64,000 nt of DNA from NCBI GenBank assembly GCA_026413225.1, contig CM048554.1, forward strand, positions 89,941,963 through 90,005,962, written 5' to 3'. The position numbers and the translations under genes were made by a program. The stretch is from Otis tarda (taxonomy: Eukaryota; Chordata; Aves; Otidiformes; Otididae). Numbering within the stretch: position 1 is the stretch's first letter; each line of letters starts with the position of its first letter. This document shows positions 13,001 through 25,640 of the stretch, one piece after another. The notes beneath the pieces are model-generated. The model saw nothing but the letters and a program-made list of their open reading frames with translations, did no database searches and was not told the DNA's origin.

Positions 13001-15776
13001 TTAATCTCAGTTCTAAATGTATTCTTTACCTTATTAAAAACATTGAGAGTATCCTAAGTATACAACTGTCCTTTGAAACAGCACAATAGTCCTCCTTTAT
13101 TCGGCAATGACTGTCTAGTCTGGAGATAAAGTGTTTGACTCTAAATCAACAAACCTGAGTGTCTCCAAGTGCTAATTACAAATAATTTACTATTACCATG
13201 TCTCCTTTCAACAACAAAGCTGAGTAAAATACTTCTGAAAACAATATGCTGTCTTTTAAATTTCATGATTTGTCTGAATAGATGACATTAGCACTTTTTA
13301 CTCAGAATTAGAGATCTTCAGTATGTCATTTTTACCAGACAAGATTTTCGTAAGCTGTCTTTTGTGAATGATGTGGCTTGCTCTGTGCTGTTTGTTTACT
13401 TCAGCTGTCTGTTATTTCTCCCCTCTAAAGGTGGAATTTCTCTCTAACTTCAGTTTAAGTCAGGCACCTTAACTAACCTAGTACCAAAGTTCTTTAGATG
13501 GGAACTATAAGACATAGCAGAGATTACACTCCCTCTGTATATGTCAGTCTATTTTAGAAAAGGGTCTGCTATTCTCTGTAAAAGTCTGTTTCATCTGCTA
13601 TAAAAACAATTAGATCAGACAAATTTGACCTTAATCAATTAAAACTCTGACAAAGTAATTTGTATTAAGAAACTGACTATTCACAATACAACTTTAAACT
13701 ATTGGCTAATACTCAATTACAGAAGCAGCACATTTGCCTTTGGAGAACATTCACATTCAAGCGTAGATATATGTAGCATATGAGTATAAAATATTGATTA
13801 CACCAGTGTAATCAATTTAACATTTGCTTTGAATGTGATTAAACAATTTTATTTATTTTTAAGTAATGTAAAATGAGCAAACACACCAATCACATCAACA
13901 CATCTCAGAGTTGAACTCTAAGGATGATATGTTGTTATCACTTGTAAGTGAAGCTAGCAAGCTTCGTACAACAACTGGAAGCTTAAAGAACTTACTTTCA
14001 ATTGTTGACATTTTTATTGATTACGTTGATGCTGAGTGGAGGTAAAGTGGAACTCAGTTATACAGTAATTCCATACAACTACACAATAAATGTTGATGAG
14101 CACCGACCTAAAGCAGCAGTCTCAGCAAGATCAATTAGCTACTTGCCAATACTGCAAAGGTTTAGGGGACGTATCCTTCATTCTAAGTCACAGCACCTCT
14201 ATGACTTCCAGAAACATTTTGTGCTGCATTCTGCAAAATCCCTAATGGAGTGCAGTTGCTTACTCTGCAATTCATCTTAAGACAATAACAGGTTTACTTG
14301 CAACTTCAAAATGCCTCTCTAGTTATTTTTTTATGGTCTGAGTTAAAAACAAATCAGTTTACCATCATAAGTTTTCCTTAGATCCTTTTAATTTTTTTTT
14401 CTTTTAAATGAGACCATATGATTGCTTCCCTTCCAAGGACATTTGAAAGAGCTGCTGAAATAAGTGAATAGTGATGAATCTGAGAAGAGGCAAAAAATGA
14501 AAAGAAAGGTACATTAAAAACAAAGATTAAGAAAAGAAAATAAGAGCAAATTTTTAATTATGTAATACGGCTATATAACTTGATAGTGTGGAGAGTGGAA
14601 GGGTTCTTCAGAACATCTAGTCCATTGCCCCATAAAGAACGTGCAATTATGTTTCATCCAGATAGCTTCCAGTAATCCCAAATATAAAATGTATTCAAAC
14701 ACTAAAACTCTGCAGAAACTATTGGGCACCAAAAAAGCAAGAGATAAAATGAAAGCCATTTATCAACAGCAGCCCAGGTTCATCCAGCATCAGAGAACTG
14801 ACAAGGAGAAATAATGTACAAGTAACCCCAGATAGCAGATGAATACCCAGGCTGCATCACTGCACTTTTGATGCTAATTATTTCCACCCAAACACATCAC
14901 GGGCTTCCAAATTTTCCAAACTAAAGTTCAGTTTTCTTTAAATCAGCCAACAATACACAAAACAGGAATCTCAGAGAGAAAATTTTCCAAATTTTTTTTC
15001 ATATAATTGTTCCATTTGTCCACTTTCTGAAGCCAATTCCAGCTGTTGCAAAGGAATGCAATGCAAAAAACCTTTAGAGAAATCTGATGCTGAAGACCAT
15101 GCATCCCTTCAGGACACAAAGCCTACTGAGCTTCCAAAATAAATACCTTCCTTCTCTCAAAAACAATAAAATATTCATTTAGCTTATCTTTTCCAAGTAT
15201 CTTGAAGTGTCACTGCTTGTACCTTAAAGACAAGTATGTCAGAAGAACATTCAAATAAAACCCAAATTGACCTGTTTGATGATGAGTGGGCTTGACAGAC
15301 CAGATGAGAGGTAATTCAAACAGTGAGTGATGTTAACACAACATGTAGCAAAAGCATTCCAGCCTTGCATGGTCACTGCAGCTTTTCATATTGATACAAT
15401 AACTGCTAGGCATTGGGGTTTTTTTTCCACAGAAATGCTATCATTAGGCTTCCTTTCTTTCCACCATAATATTCTAAATTAACTAGGAAAATTAGTTATG
15501 TAAGAATAGACTAGCCAATGCCCTCCCGCCAATCCATTCCATTCAGGCCACGGGGTACTGCTCAAACGAAATCCAGCACGACCTTTAAACTGCACCAGGT
15601 GGCTGATACAGGGTTGGCTTTTTTGCTTAGAGGGGCTCTCCAGGAGCAGAGAAAGATTTATAATAGCTGATTTCTTCCGCGAATCCAATACAATTGCAGG
15701 AACAAGACACAGCAGGGACATGATCTGCATAGAAACATAATCAATTCACATCTTTAGGAAGGGCAAGAAGGAGAAT
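10061..15776. other. Non-coding stretch, probable BCKDHB intron
   Basis: No gene or recognisable repeat is seen. The region holds scattered short frames and short A or T runs only. A moderately GC-richer stretch at about 15500-15740, immediately before an old CR1, is not assigned. Confidence 0.45.
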
Positions 15777-16312
15777 CTACAGAAATGTGATTGTGCAACT
15801 GCAAGCAGTCAGGCTAATGTCAAGTTCTTAGAAAGATGGAGCACCGAGGACCACAAGTTGTTTGGAAATGGTCAACATGAATTTAACAAGGGAAAATCTG
15901 GCCTGATAAACCTTCTAAGAGGAGACGTCACGTTTAGCAGACAAGGAGAGAGCTGCAGACATTGTTTTACCAGGATTTTAGAAGGCCATCAACAGCCTCC
16001 CATAGTCTCCCTTTAGCCAAGCTGGTGGAACAGAGGTTGAAAAAGCGAGCACGGGTGGAAAACTGGCTGGATCAATCAGGCTTAAAGGGTGGTGATCAGC
16101 AGGAGAAAATCCAGTTGACAGCGCGTTTCTAGACACATTCCTCAGGGATAAACGTCCATCAATATCTTTATTAATCATCTTGACAATGGGATGGAGCACA
16201 CTCTCGGGAAGACTGCAGGTGACACCAAACGAGGGGAAAGAACTGATAAGCTGGAACATGAAGCAGCAATTCGGTGGCACCTCGGCAGCCAGAGAAACGT
16301 ACTGACAAGCAC
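15777..16312 (+). mobile_element. Old, decayed CR1 LINE fragment (RT region)
   Basis: The plus strand can be followed through the CR1 reverse transcriptase order. A decayed counterpart of the 'QHGF-KGKSCLTNLL' stretch at about 15875-15920 is followed by the '[15 protein letters not shown]' counterpart at about 15955-16000. The '[21 protein letters not shown]' counterpart lies at about 16160-16230. Many substitutions and small indels break every frame, including the catalytic FADD motif. It is much older than the other plus-strand CR1 copies here. The edges are approximate. Confidence 0.7.
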
Positions 16313-19300
16313 CTCATGACGCACGAGTCCTGTACCCAGGCTCCAAGCACCCTGTGTAATACGTTTCTTCCGTGGTTTTGTAAATCGTATTCCTTGCACG
16401 ACTCGAATGTAATCCTCGTGGGTTAATACTACAACTGGTAGTAGTTTTCACCTAATGATTTTTTCCTCAGATCTCACTGTCATTTCTTTCATACATTTAA
16501 ACTTTTCATGGATTTGTGTTTTAAAAAAATCAGTTAAAAAGATAGGAAAAGAAAATGGATATGCTGAAGTCTGACAGATACATTTTTGTCTGAGTTTTTT
16601 GGTTTGTTTTGGTTTGGGTTTTTTTTTTGTTGTTGTTTTTTGCTTTGAAGGAAAACTCTTATGCTAAATAATCACAACACATAACCCCTGTTCATACTAT
16701 ATTAGTTCAAAAGAATAAAAGCCAAAAATAATTGGCATCGGCAGGATTTCAGACTTAAAAAGAGTGAGTACAATACATTCCTTGTGTTATTCCCCTGTCC
16801 TGTACTAGGAACTCTGTAATATTCCATCATTACAAAATGTGCTTGTGAAAGAATATAAAAATAGGCAAACAAAATAAAGACCAAAACACTCGAGCTCAGA
16901 ACACACAGTGCACAAAGTACATTCCCATTGTATTTACCCAGTCATTAGCTATCTGTTTGCATTGTATATGGGGAAGTGCAAAGTAAACTAGAAAGCCTGC
17001 TTGCGCAGTCGCTGACATCAGTATTGTAGGGTTATTAGACACTAGACAACCTTTTGCAAAAAGCTTTTACGATTTGAAATCTTCCTAAAATAACAGATAT
17101 GGATTTACTGTGAGAACTGAGGTCATTCTAAGCCCTCGTTGCCCTGCTTTCCCTAATTAACCCTCTTGGTTGTCGTGGGCACAGTCCCTGGCGTTGCACG
17201 ACAGAGGTAGCAAACAGTCATGCCTTCTGCTAATATAACACCCTTGAATTTCAATGTATAATAACTTAAAACCCACAAACACAAGATGAAACATTTCTCT
17301 GTTAATAAAGAGTCGTTATTTGTCTCCCATGTCCATACCCAAGGCACACAAAAATGGAAGGAAGAATGGCCATGGCTGCGACAATATGCCCGAGATCCAT
17401 TAATGATCTCCTATAGAGATCACGTTGCCAAGTGCGGATCCGAATGTGGAGAAAATGGTTCAATGGGCCATTTGTTTCTTCAGTAGCCTGAAGAAACAGA
17501 GCATGAACTCATCCTTTTCAGCTCCAAAGAAACTATATAGGAATAATTCAATATGATTTTTAGCACTAAACACAGACACGACTCTGTAGCACAATGGCTA
17601 CACTAAACCTGGGTTTTTTTGCAAGCATGATAATAAGAGAATAGTATGAAGGCAGCATGCTTTTTCCAAAAAAAAAATTAGGTTTTCCTATTATTTCTTG
17701 TTATGTCAAAATTCACAGGGAAAAAAAAATAATCTATATGCAGCTTAATGCAACGTCATAATTTTCCATGATCAGTGGATACCAGCAGTTCAGCACCACT
17801 CATATGACTTAATCCAGCTTGAAATCTTGGGAAGAACAAATCTTTCCCCAAAAAATAAGGAATTTTTTTACACCTAAAAAAAATTAAGAGGAGTTCTTCC
17901 ATTTTGAAAGCACATCAAAACAATATTTATTTCTCTGTTTATTTTCAGACTTCAAATTGTGAGTAAGTTGGCAGCCATATTTCTCCATTCTTTTTCCTTC
18001 CGATTTGTGTACCCTAAGGTTCCAGAAAGCACAAACATTACCACTTCATCCAGAGGACAAAAAAGGCATGTTGCAATTAATTTTGCAACTAATAAATTTA
18101 CTGCTTTTAATCACTTCAGCAGTAAAGCCAGAATTAATAGTCATTTGAAAACTCTTTATATCAGCCATCTTCCTCAACTGCTGTGTGTTTTTAATATACT
18201 TACTGCTAATAAATTATGGCAAAATTAAAAGTGAGCACAGATAAGAAAATTTTGCAACTGACTGGCAAAAGCAATGATGAACGTGTAAGACTCCTAAGCA
18301 GCGGGGCTGCTGGGAATACAGCCAGGAATTTGCCTTTATGCTTTTGCATAAACTGTCAGACACAAGGAATAAAGCTATTGCACAATGCAGACATTTCCAA
18401 GCAAAATTGTTAAGGCTCCAACATTTGAGGTGGGTCTAAATGACAGTTCTTAAAGAAAACCAAGGGGTTTTCTTCCAGCCCTCAACAGATATCAAAGCAG
18501 GGGAGGGAGAAGATACCACCTTTGGGTTTTGTTCAAAATGATGCCGTTATGCTCTAGTCAAGTTAACATATTTGTAAGCTTAATATCCAGTATGACTCCA
18601 TTCTAGTCAATGGATTTGTACCAGAGGAGATTTTAGTTCTGATAGAAGAAGAGTTTGGGGTGTTTTGATACTTGGAACAACCTTTTTTGTCCTGTCATTT
18701 GCAGCTCTTCAAGTTATACTTTCCCTCTCAGGAAGCAGATGCTTTGCATCGTTCCCTACGGATATATTACACACGGACTGAATAAACTTACAGCTATTTG
18801 AAGACGATTTCCTCCCTTTGCTTGTGACGATAAGGAAAGTAAAAGAAGCATATGTGTCTTTAACTCGGCCACCACAACTTAATAGCTTGCCACCAGCAAA
18901 ACGATCTGTACATCCAGTAAATCCCAATGTTATCCCACACTTCCAGAGCGTTTCAGTCATTCTGCCTGACTGTTTCAGCGTGGCGTTTCAAGAGCTTACT
19001 TCCACTGTGATTCCGGCTGTAGCATTAGCATTGCCGCATTCCATCAAGAAAAGAAGTAACCTATACATTTGCCTTTATCTATTTCAAAATTTACTTGTTT
19101 TGAAACACTGCAATCACCAGCACTATTTATATGTCACTCAGTGCGGTTCGACCTAACTATTGCAGAAGCAGGACGGGATGAAGATTCGCATTAGGCAAAG
19201 TCTGATAATTAGCGCTCATCCCGACGACTTTTTAAAGTGCCAGACAACTCGTAAGACAGCGAGCGCCAGGCTCCCGACCGAAGCCGGCACAATAGCTTGC

Positions 19301-22300
19301 AAATAGAGGACTGGGATCATAGACTTGCAACAGGTTTTGAATATAGTAAAGGGTTCTTCAAGTCCGATAAAGCTGAATTACTTCCACAGGTGCAAGTGAT
19401 CTTCGTCATATTTTTAGCAGAACTCCCGGCTAAGGACTCAGAGCAGGACTAACAGCACACAGAATCACATCTCACAGTAAAACACTGGAACATACACAAC
19501 TAAACAGCTTTTTTTTTTTTTTTAGGGAAATATTTTAAAATGTCAGTGAGAAGGACTTATTTTTAATAGTACAAGACAGCGACATAATTAATATTTTAAG
19601 GGCTGATTAAAGATAAACTACCTACGTAGTTATAAAACTGTGTAGCCTGTAAACTTCAATAACCAACCAAAACTCCATTTCATCTAACACTGTAAAACTG
19701 TTTTATTTAAGATATGCTGCAATGTTATTTAACTACTGGGCTGCAGTCAGATTAGTGAAGAGATTCTCTTCTGCAATACATGCTTGGATGCTTAGAAATA
19801 CACTTTATTCTGATCATGGTGTCAGTCACCACCACTGGAATACAAGCTTCAGTAGCAGATTTTTCTTCCTTCTTTAATTCAAATAGTAGCATGTACTGCA
19901 ATAACTCAGACCAGAAATTCACTTTAGCAATATGAAGTCGCTTGGCTGCAAGAGTTTCCACACTTTTCACAGTACAACTCTAGTATGAATCATTATAATT
20001 CTGTATTCCACTTTAAAACTGGTACGTGGTATTTTCCTTGAAATTACTAGCAGCTAATTTTATTATGCCATCTAGAGTGTATTTAGCTGTGGTGTTCAAA
20101 GAAGCAATAATGAGTAACAGCCTCACGATGGGCTCAGAGTAGAGCTTTAATTATTGCTGCTTACTTTTTATTAGACTGTTCACACATATTAAATACAAAA
20201 TAAATGATCAGTTTAATAGAAAAAGCATTATTTTACCATAGTGGATATTCCACTGTCCAACAAATGTTATGTGCATGGTAGAGATTATTATGTCTGCATC
20301 TTTTACCTAGATCTGTTCCTGAAAAAAACAATGTTTTTAACCATAGGAGGCCAAAATTACATACTCACATAATCACAGAAATCTGAAAACTTTCTACAAG
20401 TTAAGTCATTAAAAGGTGCACATCCCTGACTCGAGAAAACCCAATTTAGTGCAGAAAGATGCCTGAAATAAAGGCATAATTCTCAGCTATTCTTTTTGCA
20501 AGCCATCCCACCTATTAATAATGCTTGCTCTGGAGCAAGTTCAGCCTTTTTTATAATAATATATTCTTTTTTACAATAATATATCAATAATATTATTCAT
20601 AATACTGTAATATTAGAGTACTTCTTTGGCATTTTCTTTGCTCAAAGCCTCCGCTTTTTTCAGAGATTTATTTATTGCAAGATTATTCATCAGTGTGCAG
20701 TACAACTAATGTTACTGGTTAAACAAAGGAAGGTACAAAAAAGGAAAGCACTGTAGTTTTTGCTGTAGAAAAAGAAGTCGGAGCTTTACAATTCTACGCA
20801 CGTGCAAGCAGTTAAAGAAAAAAATTAACAGGTGATGCTTAGGGCCAATCATCCCTTCCACGCACTGACTTCATTGCTTGCGCCTAGGTTTTCACCCTTG
20901 GTGACTTACAGCCAAGCCTGTAGTGCCAGAGACTCATGGGGAGGGAGAGGATACAGTATCCACACAATGGCTCTGAAATCTCAGCAGCTTGCATTTCCTA
21001 CCACCTCCCTGCCTAACAGTTAGGTATTTTTAAATACTACCTCTAGTAGAGCACTACATTTCATCTCTATTCCTTCCTAGCCTGCAATACCCTAAATCTA
21101 GGGGAGGACTTTCTTTAAAATGTGCACAAGAAATGGCGCTTTTTCACCAAGTGATAGGAGAGAGCAAAACACTTCTGCCCCCCACTTCTGACCTCCATCC
21201 AAGAGGATACTTACACTCCTCAGACGTCAAAGTTACTGCACTGCTGGTCATTTGTTCATGCTTAGTGCTTCAGTAAAATGCAGTTGGGTGATCAGAACTC
21301 CACTTGCCATAACACAGACAAAAGGCACTTATTCAGTGATGACAGGGAGCAAAATATTATTTCTAAGCCAATGTAACTTAGGAACAATTCCAGCTACACG
21401 GATCAACTTTTCCAGAGTCAGAAACTTCCATATATAGATTAATAAAAGATGTTTTTGGCTCTTTGTAGAGAAACTTTTTCAGTTTTGAAGAGTGTTTTAT
21501 AAAACGATCGCTTCAGTGTTTGGTAGAGTGGAAGCAGACCTTCCTTCCTGGCTCAGTCACATCTAACATTAAATGCTCATTGATTTTTTGCTCCTTTTGA
21601 GATAATTGTCAGTAGAACAATTTGTGCTATGTGTGCCTATAACTTCGTTTCCTGCTTAGATGTTCACTGTTAAGTGTGGTAACAACTTATCAAGCAACAA
21701 ACATTTCCAGTGAGGTGTAGACAGATGCCTGTACTGCTATTGCTCTTTCAATAAAGCTGCCTTTCAAAATCCCACTATGATAGCAAACACAGCACAACTA
21801 CATAAAGCATCACAGGCACTCCCTATATACAGCTTATGATTCACATCTACAACTAGGAGAGTAACTTATTGTCATTCTCTCTTGCTGGTGTTACAGTATA
21901 AAACAGAATTTTCTCTAGCAGTCGAAAGCATCGTCACAGATAAGGCCATAGGATCAGAGGAATATGCAGGGCTCTCTCCCAGTGTTGTTATTCTTCTCAT
22001 GCAACTGACTGAAATTAGCAATTTTCTTTTTCTCAGGAGCTAATTCTGGGTTTACATCTGCTACTCGTGAATTCCTAATCAGTTTTAATCACTTCTGTAG
22101 CTTTTTAATTGTTGCTTTTTAACTGCTTCATCCCTACATGATAGCGATGAACATGTGCCCGCTTATATTCAAAAGGACTACTGGACAAAAAAAATTATTC
22201 CAAAATTTCTTCCTCTGTGCCTATTTGAACTATCATACAGAAACTCAGCACTGCCATAACCTACCCTACAATCACATGTCCAGATTTGAGACTTTTAGCC

Positions 22301-25121
22301 AGGGTGACACTTGGGCACTCACAAGCAGTGTCTGTCCCCATGGAAAGCAGGCAGTTCCCTTCTTAAGGATGCAGCAAAAGCTGCTAGACTAGGCTTTTTA
22401 GGCAGTAAAAGTGCAGCCTCCATTTTCTCTTCTGTATTAAAGACCTTAATGTAGCCAACAGCAACAGTATGAAACTCACAGCACTCTGGAAGGGTACAGA
22501 AGCACAGAAGAGTTCAAGAGGCTCTTTTTACATCCTGTCCTAGAAATACATTCAGCACAGAACTGAAATAATTTGATCTTGTGTGTGTACATAAAACATC
22601 AATAAATACATGCTGATTTACAGGCCAGGTCTAGCCAGACCATTTCCAATGGCCATATCAAAATATTAAAGGCCAGGAAAAAACCAGACAATATGCTCTC
22701 GTGAATCAACACTTCACAACCCCAAACGCACCCACTGAAGTAAATTTTTAAGTAAATAAGAGAAGCTACTGAGTGTCTGCTCTGAAGAAGTAAACCTGAC
22801 ATACAACGCAATGAAAAAACTCCACATTATTCTTACTCTGGCTTGCCAGGGTGCCTTAGTATGTATTAAGTTGCTATAGCTATGGCTAACACAGGATTCT
22901 AGCATCCCATTGAAATGTTTTGAGAAATTATAGCAAAGGTCAAGTGACTTCAACCTCCTAATATGTTTTTTATAGCTCTAAAGCACCGGAACCTGGAAGA
23001 AAGGTCACTACCACACTTTTACAGGGGACTCCTGGGTACGCCATCGTAAACTGCTCTTCAAAGCTCCACTTACTTGGAGTTCTAAAGCGACTTGCAACTC
23101 ATTCGGAAGAAAAGATAATGCCAAACAAAATAAAGCAAGTTAAACACAGTATTGTTCCATTTCCAACCAGAAGAGAAGTTAAATATCCTTGAGTTAGTAA
23201 TAACTTCACAGAGTTGCCTTATTCTAGAGTCCTGTCACAGATCATCTTTATCAGACTAGAGTCGGAGTTTCAAAGCACTGTAAAGCCTGTTAAAATTGAA
23301 GAGATTTTTTTAATAGTAATTTGAACTAAGCAACGAGTTGGCAATTTGACATGGTATAATATAAAGGCCTGTCCAGTAACAGCTTTAACATTTACCCAAA
23401 ATTGCTATAGGAAAGTTCATCATTTTGATGTCCTCCTTAAACATCATTACTTATGTTTACCTACCAGTTAAAAATCCTGATGTTACTGAACTCTAGTATG
23501 GTATTAGAGATAAAAATGGAAAAATATCACCACATCACAGACCAGAAAACATAGGATATGCAGTCCATGGAAGGTTTTTTTGCTCTCCTCACTATTTGGA
23601 GTAAAATCTCCTCATTTCTATCAGCTCCATGGGCTATCAGAAATGCCGTCTTAGAATCACAACATGGTTCTAATCAAAGCAGTTTAAATCAAACTTGTAA
23701 ATGTAAACTGTACCTTAGAGTAAGTATAAACACAAAACATTTCCTTCCCCAAGAACAATTTCTAATAGCTAGAAAGATGAACATGCAGACAGGGAAGGAG
23801 GGCACAGCAAAGAGAAAATTTTAATTCTGCCTCAGTGCCCATGTTTTTGGTCTTCTTCAGAATTAATGTATGGAAGGCCAAACACATTGTTCAAAGTCAT
23901 AAATCACAATGAATGAACAGGGATGCATCAGCAAGACAATGATGTTGGAGTTCAGCCTCAGGCACAGGAACATTTGCATGCCAAATTAAACATCGGGACA
24001 TGGAAAAAACGTCCTCAGTAAATACACTAAGAGCATACTTAACACTGTACACTCGACTGATTAAGGTGAATCCAACACTGTAGCCAAAACTGATTTCACT
24101 GAACCACTATGACTCTCAGCGTATTCTGTCACTTTACCACTTTGTATTGTCCTGGGATTAACTCCTTGTATCTCTTCAAGAATTTGCATAAGTAACAAAA
24201 AAGTACTCAGCATCAATACAGGACAACCAGTTCACACAGGAGAAGGCAAATGGGGTTTGATGCATCTGGAAGAAATGCTGCCCACTGCCTAACAAACAGC
24301 ATAACTGAAAGTGGACAGGACCAGGCTACTTGCTGCACTGCCAAAAGCATTTACTTAGTCTATTACTTGAAAACAAGCAACGTTATAGAAAGCATACAAG
24401 ATAATGCCAAGCTTAAAAAATATTATTTTCTTGTTTGAATGCTTTCATTAGAAGTGCCCGATCTTGCCAGGTACTGCCTCCCACCAATGTCTGTCTGGGG
24501 AAGCAGGCAGTCTCAAGTTCCCCGCAGTCTTGAGCTCTCCCTGCTCCATCCACCACGAGTCATTTACTGACACACGCCTGTCATCCCTCCGTCTGTGAAC
24601 TCTGACTCCACAGCAGCAAAGCCAGCGTGCGCACTGCACTTCCAGAAGGCAGGCATTTATTCTCATACACTGGAAACAGCCCCTCAAAACCTCACTGGTG
24701 GCCTTGTTCTCTCAGTTATTAGACTCCTAATGAGGTATCGCTTACTTTCCCTCTCCTTTCAGTGCCTATGGAAACTGCCAAGCTCCTCTCTCATTCTTGC
24801 CTCTGCCTCTCTAGAGAAAAAAAGAAACAGCTTCATCTCCTGCCAGTAGTGAGGATACTCCCATGGTGCATGGGAAAAGCTTATGCCAACCCATAATTTT
24901 TAGACAGAACAGACCCAAAGTCAAGTGGACAGGGCACACTGTCACTGTGTAGAAATCCACATCCAAACCAGTGCCAGTGAGATTCACGCCTGGGTTAATC
25001 ATTTGCCATCAGAAGGACGTGCCACGAGTAGCTGGTTGAAAGACTGCCTGCAAGCAGGGCATCCAGGGCACTGGCTTGTGCTCCCTCTCAAGCAGGGAAT
25101 GAGACTATCCCCAAACAATCT
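16313..25121. other. Non-coding stretch, probable BCKDHB intron
   Basis: No exon or mobile element is recognised. A T- and G-rich low-complexity tract lies at 16592-16645, with TTG and TTTGG repeats, and a run of 15 T at 19509-19523. A small CpG-richer patch at about 19180-19300 is unassigned. An AT-only stretch of AATAAT-like repeats lies at about 20550-20610. Confidence 0.45.
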
Positions 25122-25640
25122 GCTGCACCTCAAATATTGTGTTCAGATTTGGGCCCCTCAGTACAAGAAAGACTTTGAGGTGCTGGAGCACATCCAGAGA
25201 AGGGAAATGAAGCTGAGGAAGGTTCTGGAGAACAAGTCTTATGAGGAACAGCTGAGGGAACTTGGATTGTTTAGTCTGAAGAAGAGGAGGCTCAGGGGAG
25301 ACCTCATTGCTCTCTACAACTACCTGTAAGGAAATTGTAGGGAGGTGGGTGTTGGTCTCTTCTCCCAAGTAACTAGCAACAGGATGAGAGGAAATGGCCT
25401 CAAGTTGCATCAGAGGAGGTTTAGATTGGATATTAGGAAAAATTTATTTACTGAAAGAGTGGTCAATCATTGGAACAAGCAGCCCAGGGAAACGGCGGAG
25501 TCACCATGCCTGGAGGTGTTCAAAAAACATGTAGAGGTGGCACTTCGGGACATGGTTTAGTAGGCATAGTGGTGTTGCATTGATGGTTGGACTTGATGAT
25601 CTTAGAGGTCTTTTCCAACTGTAATGGTTCTATGATTCTA
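25122..25640 (+). mobile_element. 5'-truncated CR1 LINE, 3' end copy
   Basis: This is the last part of CR1 ORF2 and the 3' UTR. The frame reads through LKYCVQIWAP, then [25 protein letters not shown], and after one in-frame TAA (25327-25329) on to [19 protein letters not shown]. It ends at the native ORF2 stop at 25558-25560. The 3' end is the CR1 signature: a 'GATGATCTTAGAGGTCTTTT' stretch followed by TTCTATGATTCTA at 25628-25640. The open frame appears to extend upstream to 24925 only by chance read-through from flanking DNA. It is antisense to BCKDHB. Confidence 0.93.

Noticed and set aside
14941-15080. Short minus-strand stretch rich in Gln and Glu resembling a coiled coil
   Set aside because: It is short, is ended by a stop within about 35 codons, and has no splice-site support or known similarity.
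24925-25329. 134-codon frame that seems to extend the CR1 ORF2 upstream
   Set aside because: Only the part after about 25122 resembles CR1. The upstream part is flanking DNA read through by chance.
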